A DNA stretch of 64,000 nt, from assembly GCF_004011805.1 (NCBI RefSeq), contig NZ_RCHJ01000017.1, positions 96,757-160,756 of the forward strand, in the 5' to 3' direction. Made by a program: the position numbers and the translations under genes. The DNA is from Piscinibacter defluvii (GTDB lineage: Bacteria; Pseudomonadota; Gammaproteobacteria; Burkholderiales; Burkholderiaceae_C). The notes below the pieces were generated by a model. The model did no database searches. It saw only the letters and a list, made by a program, of their open reading frames with translations, and had not been told where the DNA came from. This document shows positions 19,751-27,239 of the stretch, piece by piece (position 1 is the stretch's first letter; every line of letters starts with the position of its first letter).

Positions 19751-20303
19751 GGGTCACCTCCTTGAAGGTCTTCAGGTGCATCCGGCCGCCGCTGTACGCG
19801 AAGCCCACCTCGTAGGCCTTGGCGTCGTTGGCCGTTTCCAGACCGTTGACCAGCGTGCGCAGCCGGCCGCGGACGACGACGGTCTGTGTGTCCTCGCTGG
19901 GCACCAGCTGCTGCGGCATGAAGAAGGTGCTGGCATTGATGCGCTTCAGCCGCGCCGCCTCCAGCTCCTGGCGGGTCTTGAGCTCGCCGTGCTGGTCGGG
20001 CTCGACATAGCCGAGCAGGATGTCCTTCTTCCAGTCGATGGAGGCCGGCGTCACGTCCAGCACGAGCCAGGCGATGAAGGCGCCCATCTGCTCGAGGTAC
20101 TCGCCGCTGGCCTTGTCGCGCGAGACCCAGAAGGACTTGTTGATCGACGGCGGCACGACGACCGTGCGCACCGTGCCCAGCAGGTTGAGGATCACCACCA
20201 GGGCCAGCACATGCGCGGCGGCCAGCAGGCCCACGGTGAGCGCCAGGCCGCGGTTGCGGCGGCGCATCTCCTTGATGTCCCCGTTGAGGCGTTCGAAGTC
20301 CAT
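19737..20303 (-). CDS. traE: TraE, VirB5/VirB8-like pilus assembly protein
   Basis: A 188-residue TraE family protein with one N-terminal transmembrane helix (about residues 19-45) and a periplasmic domain. The conserved run TVVVPPSINKSFWVSRD near residue 47, the segment YLEQMGAFIAWLVLDVTPAS, and FFMPQQLVPSED are recognisable. TraE is part of the inner-membrane assembly platform with TraL and TraB. It lies 16 bases after traL. Confidence 0.94.
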   Translation of the reverse strand: MDFERLNGDIKEMRRRNRGLALTVGLLAAAHVLALVVILNLLGTVRTVVVPPSINKSFWVSRDKASGEYLEQMGAFIAWLVLDVTPASIDWKKDILLGYVEPDQHGELKTRQELEAARLKRINASTFFMPQQLVPSEDTQTVVVRGRLRTLVNGLETANDAKAYEVGFAYSGGRMHLKTFKEVTHAAP

Positions 20304-20319
20304 GGTGGCGGCCTTGGGG

Positions 20320-20619
20320 TCAACCGACCATGCGCCGGATGTGCGACGGCGGCGTGGCGCGCATCGCCGTCAGCGGGCTGGTGGGCAGGTGCCAGTACAG
20401 CCAGTGCACCGCGAAGGCAGGGTGCTTGTCGGCCTTGATGCGGGCGATGGCGCGCGACGTGAGGAAGCCGGCAGCCAGGCACAGCGCGAAGGAGAACTTC
20501 GAGCCGGACATGTAGCCCATGAACAGCCCGAAGAGCAGGGGTGCGGCGACGTCGACGTCCCAGAAGCCGATCTTCCACTGGTCGTCCAGGCGGCGCGGGA
20601 TGTAGGTGTCGGCGTGCAT
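20320..20619 (-). CDS. traL: TraL, VirB3-like inner-membrane protein
   Basis: A 99-residue TraL family protein. The start MHADTYIPRRLDDQWKIGFW is a clear family signature, and two close hydrophobic segments follow (about residues 27-58). TraL is the F-type counterpart of VirB3 and works at the inner membrane with TraC. The ATG at 20619 has a perfect GGAGG site upstream. Confidence 0.94.
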   Translation of the reverse strand: MHADTYIPRRLDDQWKIGFWDVDVAAPLLFGLFMGYMSGSKFSFALCLAAGFLTSRAIARIKADKHPAFAVHWLYWHLPTSPLTAMRATPPSHIRRMVG

Positions 20620-20650
20620 GCGGGCCTCCTGCTCTTCGGCTGCGCACGCG

Positions 20651-21067
20651 TCAGATCACCGCACCCATGATCGCGCCCGCGATCACGAGGCCGACTGCGG
20701 CAAAGATGGCCAGCCCGACATAGAACAGCACCGGGCCGAAGTTGCGCAGCGCGGCCAGCGAGATGAGCGCGACCACGAAGCCGACGAAGCCGACCAGGGC
20801 CTTGATGCCGGGACCCAGGCTCGCGATCTGCGTCAGCGCCGAGGTGAGCGGGCCGGTGATGCCGGTGAAGGCGACCAGGTCGAGGGCGTAGCCGGGAAAG
20901 GCGACGCTCAGGCCGAGCGCCATCAGCACGAAGAGCGAGACCGGCGACAGCAGACGCTTCGAGCGGCGGCTGCCGGCGAAGTGGGCCGTACCGGGGTCGT
21001 CGATGCCGTCGGTTGCGAGGGAGCCCGTGGCACGGGCGGGATGCACAGAGGCGAGAGCGGTGTTCAT
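20651..21067 (-). CDS. traA: TraA-like pilin
   Basis: A 138-residue prepilin with a long N-terminal leader (about 60 residues) and two hydrophobic helices in the mature part (about residues 62-84 and 87-136), as in F-type TraA/VirB2 pilins. The likely leader-peptidase site is after PGYA near residue 61. It is the first of the traA-L-E-K-B series and has a strong GGAGG ribosome site, consistent with the need for high expression of pilin. Sequence-level family assignment is by layout and position, since pilins diverge fast. Confidence 0.82.
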   Translation of the reverse strand: MNTALASVHPARATGSLATDGIDDPGTAHFAGSRRSKRLLSPVSLFVLMALGLSVAFPGYALDLVAFTGITGPLTSALTQIASLGPGIKALVGFVGFVVALISLAALRNFGPVLFYVGLAIFAAVGLVIAGAIMGAVI

Positions 21068-21218
21068 GGGAGTCCTCCGAGGGTTCAGGGCTGGGAGACG
21101 AAGGTGGATGGCGGTGGCGGTCGGGTCGGGTGCGGGTGATCAGCGGGTCGGTGGCAGGGTTCAGGGAAGTGCGGGTAGGGCCGGTTGGGCAGATGAGGGT
21201 CGGGCGAGCGCAGGCTCA

Positions 21219-21989
21219 CTACAGGTCGGAGGGAACACGCCAAAAGGCGACCTCGACCCGCCGGTTGCGCGCACGGCCTTCCGGGGTGTCGTTCTCCGTG
21301 GCGTAGCAGCAGACGCCGCGTGCATCGACGTTGAGCTCTGCGTCAGCCAGATGCGGGTGGCGCGCCCGCAGGTACTGCGCGACCGCCGCCGCGCGCTGGC
21401 GGGCCAACCGGTCGTTGGCAGCCGCAGGTCCGACGTTGTCGGTGCGGCCCCGGACGTCGATGCGCCGGATGCCGTCGCCCGTGGCCGCGGCATCGATCGA
21501 GGCACGGGCGGCGGCCGTGAGCACCGCGCTCCCGAACGGAAAGCCCACGGCGATCTCGGACACCAGCGGTTCGCCCGCGTCCTCGGGCCCGATCGCGGTT
21601 CGCTGAGCAGGGGGCAGCGGTGCCTGGGGTCCGGCGATCACCAAGGTCTCACCGGGGCTCAGCGACTGTGCAATGACCGCATCCGAGCCCGGGGTGGAAT
21701 CGGCTCGCCCTTCAGCCGCTGCTGCACGCGGCGGATCGACGGCCAGCGTCTTCGGCGTGACGACCGGGCAGACGGGCGGCGCGCACGCGGCGAACCGAGC
21801 CTGGCGGCCGTGGTCCAGCTGGGCGATCGACAGTCCAGCTGCGGCGCGCGCCGAAGTGGAGGGCGGTTGAGCGGCCTCTGGCCGCGAAGGGGGGGCACCA
21901 GTTCGGGGTGCGCTGCACGACGACGCGGCGCCAACGGCCGTCACCGCCAGCACAGGCACGGCCAAGAGCCGAAGCGGATGTCGCGTCAT
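21219..21989 (-). CDS. OmpA-family peptidoglycan-binding lipoprotein
   Basis: A 256-residue protein with an N-terminal lipoprotein-like signal ([11 protein letters not shown], cysteine near residue 25) and a C-terminal OmpA-like domain. The domain shows [16 protein letters not shown], then [15 protein letters not shown] and [16 protein letters not shown], and ends with [11 protein letters not shown]. Such domains bind peptidoglycan. Next to a lytic transglycosylase and the pilin gene, it probably anchors the transfer machine to the wall. The ATG overlaps the transglycosylase stop by ATGA. Confidence 0.87.
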   Translation of the reverse strand: MTRHPLRLLAVPVLAVTAVGAASSCSAPRTGAPPSRPEAAQPPSTSARAAAGLSIAQLDHGRQARFAACAPPVCPVVTPKTLAVDPPRAAAAEGRADSTPGSDAVIAQSLSPGETLVIAGPQAPLPPAQRTAIGPEDAGEPLVSEIAVGFPFGSAVLTAAARASIDAAATGDGIRRIDVRGRTDNVGPAAANDRLARQRAAAVAQYLRARHPHLADAELNVDARGVCCYATENDTPEGRARNRRVEVAFWRVPSDL

Positions 21990-22579
21990 GGCGCCACCCT
22001 CGCAGCCAGGAGGATGGGCGCCGGTTGCGCCGCGTGCACAGGCCGCTGCGGGCTCGCCGCGACGGGACGGGAAGCCTCGCCGCTGGCGGAAGGCAGCCGG
22101 CGGTAGACCTTCCAGGCGTAGCTGGCCCGCGCCGCCGTGCAGGCCTCGCCCTTGAGCTGGCTGCAGGCGGCGTTGTAGGCGCCGACGGCGTTCCAGGAGG
22201 CACCGTGCCGCGCGAATGCGTCGGCCAGCAGCCACGCGCCGACGTGGATGTTCGTGCACGGGTCGTAGAGCTGCGCCTCGCCGATGCCATGCCGCGCGAG
22301 CGTCGGAAGGTGGGAGCTGTTGATCTGCATGAGCCCGATGTCGTAGGAGCCCGTGCGCTGCAGATGCGATCGGTTGACGGCGCGCGGGTCGAGGTTGGAC
22401 TCGACACGCGCCACTGCGACCAGCAGGTGGGGCGACAGCCCGTAGCGCTGCGCCGCCTGCTCCCAGCATGCCTGGGCCTGCAACGGCGTCCAGCCGGTGG
22501 CGAGCGCTGCCAGCAGCCAGGGTCCTGGCATCGGCCGGATCGGCGACCGTCGCGCGGGGAACAACAGCGGCACCTGCAT
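21986..22579 (-). CDS. Lytic transglycosylase (VirB1/P19-like)
   Basis: A 197-residue SLT-domain enzyme that would open peptidoglycan locally so the transfer channel can be built. A signal sequence covers about residues 16-36. The catalytic glutamate is in [14 protein letters not shown] near residue 60, followed by the family motifs [12 protein letters not shown] and VGAYNAACS. It appears to be the first gene after an intergenic region that carries helically phased repeats, so it may open the pilus operon. Confidence 0.92.
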   Translation of the reverse strand: MQVPLLFPARRSPIRPMPGPWLLAALATGWTPLQAQACWEQAAQRYGLSPHLLVAVARVESNLDPRAVNRSHLQRTGSYDIGLMQINSSHLPTLARHGIGEAQLYDPCTNIHVGAWLLADAFARHGASWNAVGAYNAACSQLKGEACTAARASYAWKVYRRLPSASGEASRPVAASPQRPVHAAQPAPILLAARVAP

Positions 22580-22693
22580 GGATCGACCCGTGACGTCTTG
22601 GTGGACAGGGCGACGCCGTCCCAGTCGGCCAGGTGTGGCCGACTGCAGGGCGTCGAGCTACGGGTGCGGACCGGCGAAGCGGTCAGGGTAGGA

Positions 22694-22733
22694 AGCGGGT
22701 GTGGAGCGGGTATTGAACGGGTACTGAGCGGGT
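22694..22733. repeat. Four 7-bp repeats with exact 11-bp spacing
   Basis: The motif AGCGGGT occurs at 22694, 22705 and 22727, and AACGGGT at 22716, so four copies repeat every 11 bases. On the minus strand they read ACCCGCT. The array lies about 115 bases upstream of the lytic transglycosylase start, in the promoter region of the pilus operon. One helical turn between copies is typical of an operator or iteron. A two-copy version (CGGGT at 41242 and TGGGT at 41253) lies upstream of the gene starting at 41177. Confidence 0.6.
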
Positions 22734-22801
22734 CTACGGGGAGGCCACCTGCGGCGCGTGTGGTGCGAAACCCCAGCACCACCGCGCCGTCACCTTTCGC
22801 C

Positions 22802-23317
22802 TCATCCGGTGCGGGACGGGCGCCCGCGCGCGGCTCGGTCGGCCATGTTCAGCCGGGCCTGGCGCAGCACCAGCGTGTCGGCGCCCTCGTGCTGGCGGCA
22901 CAGGGCCACGCAGGCCGTGGTCAGCTGGTCGAGCTGGAACTTGGGGTTGGGGTGGCGGTTGGCCGGCGAGCGCTGCACGGCCAGCAGCAGCTCGTACTGC
23001 GGGCGCCACATCGACTCGCGGCGCCTGGGCGTCAGCGGCGGGCGCAGCACCAACTGCGTGCCCAGGAAATCGAAGATCCGCGCTGGCGCGTCATCGTGCA
23101 GGAAGACCAGCGACACGCAGGCGCTGATTAGGTCCGGGAAGCGGAAGGTCGGCGAGACGTTGCCCTCGCTGCGCAGCACCGTGAACAGCCAGTCGTGCTC
23201 CTCGAGCCAGAGCCGGGTCTCGATGGTCTCCGGGTGTTCGCCGTCGTGGGCGCCGGAGCCGGTCTGGCCAGCCTGGGGGGCGGCGTCGCAGCGGGCAGCG
23301 GGCAATGCAGAGTACAT
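22802..23317 (-). CDS. Conserved-looking transfer-region protein of unknown function
   Basis: Not recognised. I place the start at ATG 23317, which has GAGGA upstream, giving 171 residues with no signal peptide or membrane segment. The N-terminal 40 residues look disordered. The rest is folded-looking, with FPDLISACVSLVFL, a DFLGTQLVLRPP stretch and FQLDQLTTACVALC. It lies between the cargo patch and the pilus operon and is read in the same direction, so it may be a regulator or cytoplasmic accessory. Confidence 0.6.
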   Translation of the reverse strand: MYSALPAARCDAAPQAGQTGSGAHDGEHPETIETRLWLEEHDWLFTVLRSEGNVSPTFRFPDLISACVSLVFLHDDAPARIFDFLGTQLVLRPPLTPRRRESMWRPQYELLLAVQRSPANRHPNPKFQLDQLTTACVALCRQHEGADTLVLRQARLNMADRAARGRPSRTG

Positions 23318-23552
23318 GGCGCGGTCCTCGTTCGGTGGCTTCAGGATCTGAAGGCCGTGCTCTGTCGAGCGCGTGACCGAAAGGGTAGGAGCCGGCTGCC
23401 GCCGCGGCGCCGCGGAATGGCGCGTTTGCGAGGGGGGTTTCGGGGTTGGTCGGATCGATCTCACAAGCGCGGGTAGTCGACTCGTCGGCGTCACATCAGG
23501 AGGGCTGGCAAGAGGCCGGCGGCTACACTCCCGCCCAGCCTACTGACCTGCC

Positions 23553-24038
23553 ATGAGTTCTCCCGCGCACCTTTACACCTTCGGCTACGAAGGCCTCGAC
23601 ATCGCTGCATTCATCGAGCGACTCAAGAGCGCCGGCATCCGCAGCGTCGTGGACGTGCGCGAACTGCCGTTGTCACGCAAGCGCGGGTTCTCGAAGACGG
23701 CGTTCAACGAAGCGCTGACGGAAGCTGGCATCGCGTACTTCCATGCACCTGCGCTCGGTTGCCCCAAGGACGTGCGCGAGCAATACAAGCGCGATCAGTC
23801 ATGGTCGCGATACACCACCGGTTTCATGAAGCACCTGGGGCAGCAGCGGGCTGCGGTCGCCGAACTCGCGAAGCTGGCGAAGTCCACCAGCGCGTGTCTC
23901 GTGTGCTTCGAGGCCGACTTCAACTTCTGCCATCGCACCTACGTCGCCCGTGCCGCGCATGCTGCGGGTGCGCCGTCGGTCATGCACCTCATGGCTAGAA
24001 CAATGTGCTCTGACTCGGGTCTTCGGGCTGTGGCATAG
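23553..24038 (+). CDS. DUF488 family protein
   Basis: A 161-residue DUF488 protein. The family signatures are FGYEGLDIAAFIERLKSAGI at the start, VVDVRELPLSRKRGFSK near residue 36, and CFEADFNFCHRTYVA near residue 122 with two cysteines. The molecular function of DUF488 is not established, though members often sit in accessory regions. It is convergent with the following minus-strand gene, with the 3' ends overlapping by about 44 bases. Its orientation opposes the tra operon, as for the other cargo. Confidence 0.85.
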   Translation: MSSPAHLYTFGYEGLDIAAFIERLKSAGIRSVVDVRELPLSRKRGFSKTAFNEALTEAGIAYFHAPALGCPKDVREQYKRDQSWSRYTTGFMKHLGQQRAAVAELAKLAKSTSACLVCFEADFNFCHRTYVARAAHAAGAPSVMHLMARTMCSDSGLRAVA

Positions 24039-24609
24039 GCGGGTAGATTAGGCTCACCCCGAGCCACTGGTCTGGAAATCGGTGCATGGTGCCCATCAGG
24101 AGCATCAAGTCCTTTGCGAGCAGGTCTCGCTCCAGCTTGTCCCGGAACGGCGCTTCCCATCGGCTGCCATGTTGCCGGCGAGTGTTCCGGTAGAGCGCAC
24201 ACACCTCCCAATCAACCAGCTTGACCCTGACCGACTGCTGCGCATCCGCCGTCTGGTACTCGCAGTGGTAGTAGAAGTCGAACGGGATCTTCTCCAGCAG
24301 TCGGACCTGACGCTGATCTTCCTCGGCATCGAACAGGCTGTTCTGCTGCTGCATCTGTAGCAGCTTGGTCCGCTCGTCTGGCGTCCAGTCCGCGTTCTTC
24401 GTGGGCTTGATCTCGAGCGAGGTGATGCGGTTTGGCTTGAAGAGGGCGAGCGTGTTGCCTTGCGCCAGCCGCGTTTGCTCCATCGCGCCGAAGTCGGTGT
24501 AGACCGGCTGGCGCGCCAGTAACGCCATGCGGGCGGGCCAGCCGCGTTTGCCGGCCTTCATGGGTTCAGCGTCACAGGCGATCGTGTCGACGAAGATGCG
24601 ATGGCTCAC
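23995..24609 (-). CDS. Unknown cytoplasmic protein in cargo patch
   Basis: Not recognised. From a possible GTG at 24609 it has 204 residues; ATG 24561 is another option, and neither has a strong ribosome site. The protein is soluble and rich in charged and aromatic residues (KIPFDFYYHCEYQTAD, QWLGVSLIYPPMP). It overlaps the upstream 128-residue ORF by about 38 bases in another frame, so translational coupling or a frameshifted fusion are both possible. Its 3' end runs into the DUF488 gene. Confidence 0.6.
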   Translation of the reverse strand: MSHRIFVDTIACDAEPMKAGKRGWPARMALLARQPVYTDFGAMEQTRLAQGNTLALFKPNRITSLEIKPTKNADWTPDERTKLLQMQQQNSLFDAEEDQRQVRLLEKIPFDFYYHCEYQTADAQQSVRVKLVDWEVCALYRNTRRQHGSRWEAPFRDKLERDLLAKDLMLLMGTMHRFPDQWLGVSLIYPPMPQPEDPSQSTLF

Positions 24610-24958
24610 CGAACTGGCGCACGACAAGGAGTTCCTCGATGGGCCACTCGGCCGCGGCCGCATCACGTGCAGGTCCGCCGTCGGGCGCCTCGTCGGCCTC
24701 GTTCCCAGGCTTGATGCAGAGCGCGAAGCCATCCTTGATCTTCTGTACCTGCCACACGTCCTTGATGGAACCGTCGCGACGGCAAACCAGATCACCTCGC
24801 CGCGGCTTAGCCTTGTGCAGCGGCAGCAGTTCAGGAAGATGGTCCTCGAACACGAGTCCAAACTTCTTGTCCTTCGAAGCCTTGGCCCACTCAGCGGCAA
24901 GCCGGTCGCGCAGGCGGGGGTCGGTGACCTGCGAGATCAAGTCGTGGATGGCTGACAA
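24572..24958 (-). CDS. Short protein resembling N-terminus of a Mod-like DNA methyltransferase
   Basis: A 128-residue protein starting at TTG 24958 with a strong AGGAGG site. The run KKFGLVFEDHLPELLPLH, then RRGDLVC and a final EELLVVRQFGEP resembles the non-catalytic N-terminal region of type III-like site-specific DNA methyltransferases. The DPPY and FxGxG catalytic motifs that should follow are absent here and in the next gene. It is therefore either a truncated remnant or a stand-alone domain protein. The family call rests on memory of these patterns and needs a profile search. Confidence 0.5.
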   Translation of the reverse strand: MSAIHDLISQVTDPRLRDRLAAEWAKASKDKKFGLVFEDHLPELLPLHKAKPRRGDLVCRRDGSIKDVWQVQKIKDGFALCIKPGNEADEAPDGGPARDAAAAEWPIEELLVVRQFGEPSHLRRHDRL

Positions 24959-25073
24959 ACGATCCTCCTCGCTTCTTGTTCGGCCGTGTGGCCGTGAGCG
25001 TGATTGCAGTTGATACAGACGTCTTTGGTCTGGGGCGCGCCTCGACGTGCAGTTGAGCAGAGTTTGCCGGAGC

Positions 25074-26510
25074 TCATGAGTTCGATCCCGGCAGCTCAGT
25101 GGCGCCCATCCAATAGCAAAGCAGTGGCGCGGGCACTCGCATGACCTGCGTGCCAGCAGCCAGGCCCTGCATCAGGCCGAAGTCATCGAGCGACTTGGTG
25201 ACGACGTAACCGCGCTCGATGCGTTTCGATTGGCACAGTTCGACCAGGCCCTTGAGTTCCCGAGCCCCGGTGTGCTGGGCGCGGTACTTCACCTCGAAGG
25301 GAATGAGCTCGCCGCCGACTTCGGCCACCAGGTCGACCTCGTGGTCGCGTTTGCCACGCCAGTAGCTGAAGCGGACGTTCTGTGCGTAGTACCGGGCAAA
25401 CAAGTGCTTGAAGACCGCGGTCTCGGTGGCAACTCCCAGCGCGGATGCGTCTTCGAGGATGGCCTTGCCCTTGAGCATGACGGCCGGCGCGATGGCGGCA
25501 TCGGCCAGGTAGATCTTGAACCGCGCGCGGAGCACGTCCTTCCCGTAGCCGAACGGGGCGAGGCGATAGATAAGGTGCGTGGCCTCGAGCAGCTCGATGA
25601 AGTTCTGGGCAGTGGGGCGCTTGACCTCCAGGTTGGCGCACAGGTCCACCATGTCCAGCAGGCCGCCATCGTGCATGCACAGGTACAGGAAGGTGTGCTC
25701 CAGGTCCAGCACGCGCCGCACGCCGAACAGCGCTGTCATGTCGCGCTTGAGCACCTTGTCGATGATGTCTTCGCGCAGCAGGCGCTGGGCCTGCGTGATG
25801 CTGTCCACCTGGGCGGTCTGGGGAAAGCCGCCGCGCACGAGGTACTCGTGGAAGTGGCCCACGTACGGTGCTGCCCGTTCCGTGACGCGATAGAAGTCGG
25901 CCGCCTTCCAGTCGAAGAGGTCCCGCAGGCTGCGCAGCCGCGGCAGCTCTGGCAGCTCCAGTCGCTTGATCTGCAGATATTCGTAGAACGACAGTGTCGT
26001 CAGCCGGATCGTGTGCCAGCGGCCGACACCTGACTCCTGGTCGGCTTCCACCAAAGGCATGGCGGAGCCCGTGAATGCGATGCGCCGGTCCTTGCGGAAG
26101 TCGACCTGATGCTTGACCCAGGTGCCCCAGTCACGAATGAACTGGGCCTCGTCCAGCAGCAGGTACTCGGGGCCGTCGGCGCGCGGCTCGCGTTCACGCC
26201 ATGCGTCGATGACCGCATCGATGCCGGCCAGCTTGAGGATGGGATGGTCGAAGGTTGCGTACAGGATGTTCGCGCCTGGCGCACCACCACGGAGCAACGT
26301 GTCGGCGGCCTGCAGCAGCAGCGTGGTCTTGCCGATCTGGCGTGCGCCGGAGAGCAGCACCGCTCGCGGTGCTGGTGGCTGCGTCATCCAGGCCTGAAGC
26401 TCGCGAAATGCCGCGCGGCGCCAGGTCGGCAGGTCGGCAATGGCTTCGCCCCTCCACCAGGGGTTGAACTGGGCGAGGACGGCGACGAGTTCTTCTTTGG
26501 AGACCCTCAT
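25074..26510 (-). CDS. AAA ATPase with DUF4143 C-terminal domain
   Basis: A 478-residue protein of the AAA_14/DUF4143 type. Walker A is LLSGARQIGKTTLL near residue 54, Walker B is EYLLLDEAQFIRDWG near 116, and sensor 1 is RIAFTGSA near 145. The C-terminal part carries the HEVDLVAEV then IPFEVKYR pattern, which resembles a PD-(D/E)xK nuclease core. Such proteins are common on mobile elements and in defence islands, but their role is unclear. The gene belongs to the cargo patch and has its own intergenic spaces on both sides. Confidence 0.85.
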   Translation of the reverse strand: MRVSKEELVAVLAQFNPWWRGEAIADLPTWRRAAFRELQAWMTQPPAPRAVLLSGARQIGKTTLLLQAADTLLRGGAPGANILYATFDHPILKLAGIDAVIDAWREREPRADGPEYLLLDEAQFIRDWGTWVKHQVDFRKDRRIAFTGSAMPLVEADQESGVGRWHTIRLTTLSFYEYLQIKRLELPELPRLRSLRDLFDWKAADFYRVTERAAPYVGHFHEYLVRGGFPQTAQVDSITQAQRLLREDIIDKVLKRDMTALFGVRRVLDLEHTFLYLCMHDGGLLDMVDLCANLEVKRPTAQNFIELLEATHLIYRLAPFGYGKDVLRARFKIYLADAAIAPAVMLKGKAILEDASALGVATETAVFKHLFARYYAQNVRFSYWRGKRDHEVDLVAEVGGELIPFEVKYRAQHTGARELKGLVELCQSKRIERGYVVTKSLDDFGLMQGLAAGTQVMRVPAPLLCYWMGATELPGSNS

Positions 26511-26615
26511 CCGCCGGATGGTACCAGCATGCGGCGTTTAGTTAAAGCACACTTGTACTGTGCGTCGATAATAGCGAGCTTTGGTGGTTTCTGGGGCCCT
26601 TGCTCACCGAGCAGC

Positions 26616-27239
26616 CTAGCCGCGACGGTGGAAGTGGGCGACCGACCGCCCCCAGAGCAGGGCCAGAGCGGACAAGCCCGCCGGTGCAACCAGAGGGTGA
26701 AGGGATGCCGGCAGCACCAGCGCGACGACGCCACCGCAGGTTAGCAGGATGGCCAGCGATGCATACAGCGCGAAACGCTCCGGATCGTGGTGCAGGAACT
26801 CCTTGGACTTGATCACTCTGCTGATTGCGCCGTCCGCGACCGCTGCGGCAAGGAAGGCGGCCATCCAAGGCAGCCACTCCAGCATCGCCGACAGCCTGAA
26901 GGCGGCCAGCAGCACGAGTGCATCGATCGCACGAAAGTAGCTGTTCCCGAACAGCCGCCGGTTGACGGAAGCCATCTCCCTCGCCACGGCGCCGTCCACA
27001 CCGCTGGCCGCCGACGCACCGGCGGTCGGGGGAATGGGCGTTGCCTCTTGTGCCGCGCCCTGGAGGACCAGCGCCCGGTCGAGGATCCGCAGCGCAGGCG
27101 TCTCGCCCCAGAGCGCTTCCATCGCCTGGTGCTCGCTTCGGATCTGCGCCAGGAACCGTTCCGGCGGTTGCGCCGATGGCAGGTAGAGCACCAGCACCAG
27201 CAGACAGAGCAGGGCGGCGATGCTGACGATGCGGATCAC
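26616..27239 (-). CDS. DUF4400 family inner-membrane protein
   Basis: A 207-residue membrane protein with an N-terminal hydrophobic segment (residues 3-23) and more near the C-terminus. The family stretch YFRAIDALVLLAAFRLSAML near residue 100 and DGAISRVIKSKEFLHHDPE near 137 identify DUF4400, a protein found next to TraD in SXT/R391 and related ICEs. Its role is presumed to support the coupling protein. The ATG overlaps the traD stop by four bases. In SXT the space after this gene is a known cargo hotspot, and here too cargo follows. Confidence 0.87.
   Translation of the reverse strand: MIRIVSIAALLCLLVLVLYLPSAQPPERFLAQIRSEHQAMEALWGETPALRILDRALVLQGAAQEATPIPPTAGASAASGVDGAVAREMASVNRRLFGNSYFRAIDALVLLAAFRLSAMLEWLPWMAAFLAAAVADGAISRVIKSKEFLHHDPERFALYASLAILLTCGGVVALVLPASLHPLVAPAGLSALALLWGRSVAHFHRRG

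Noticed and set aside
24559..24958. Simple frameshift joining the methyltransferase-like ORF and the next ORF into one protein
   Set aside because: The sequence after FGEP in the other frame does not resemble the continuation of Mod-like enzymes, so a single frameshift would not restore a known protein.
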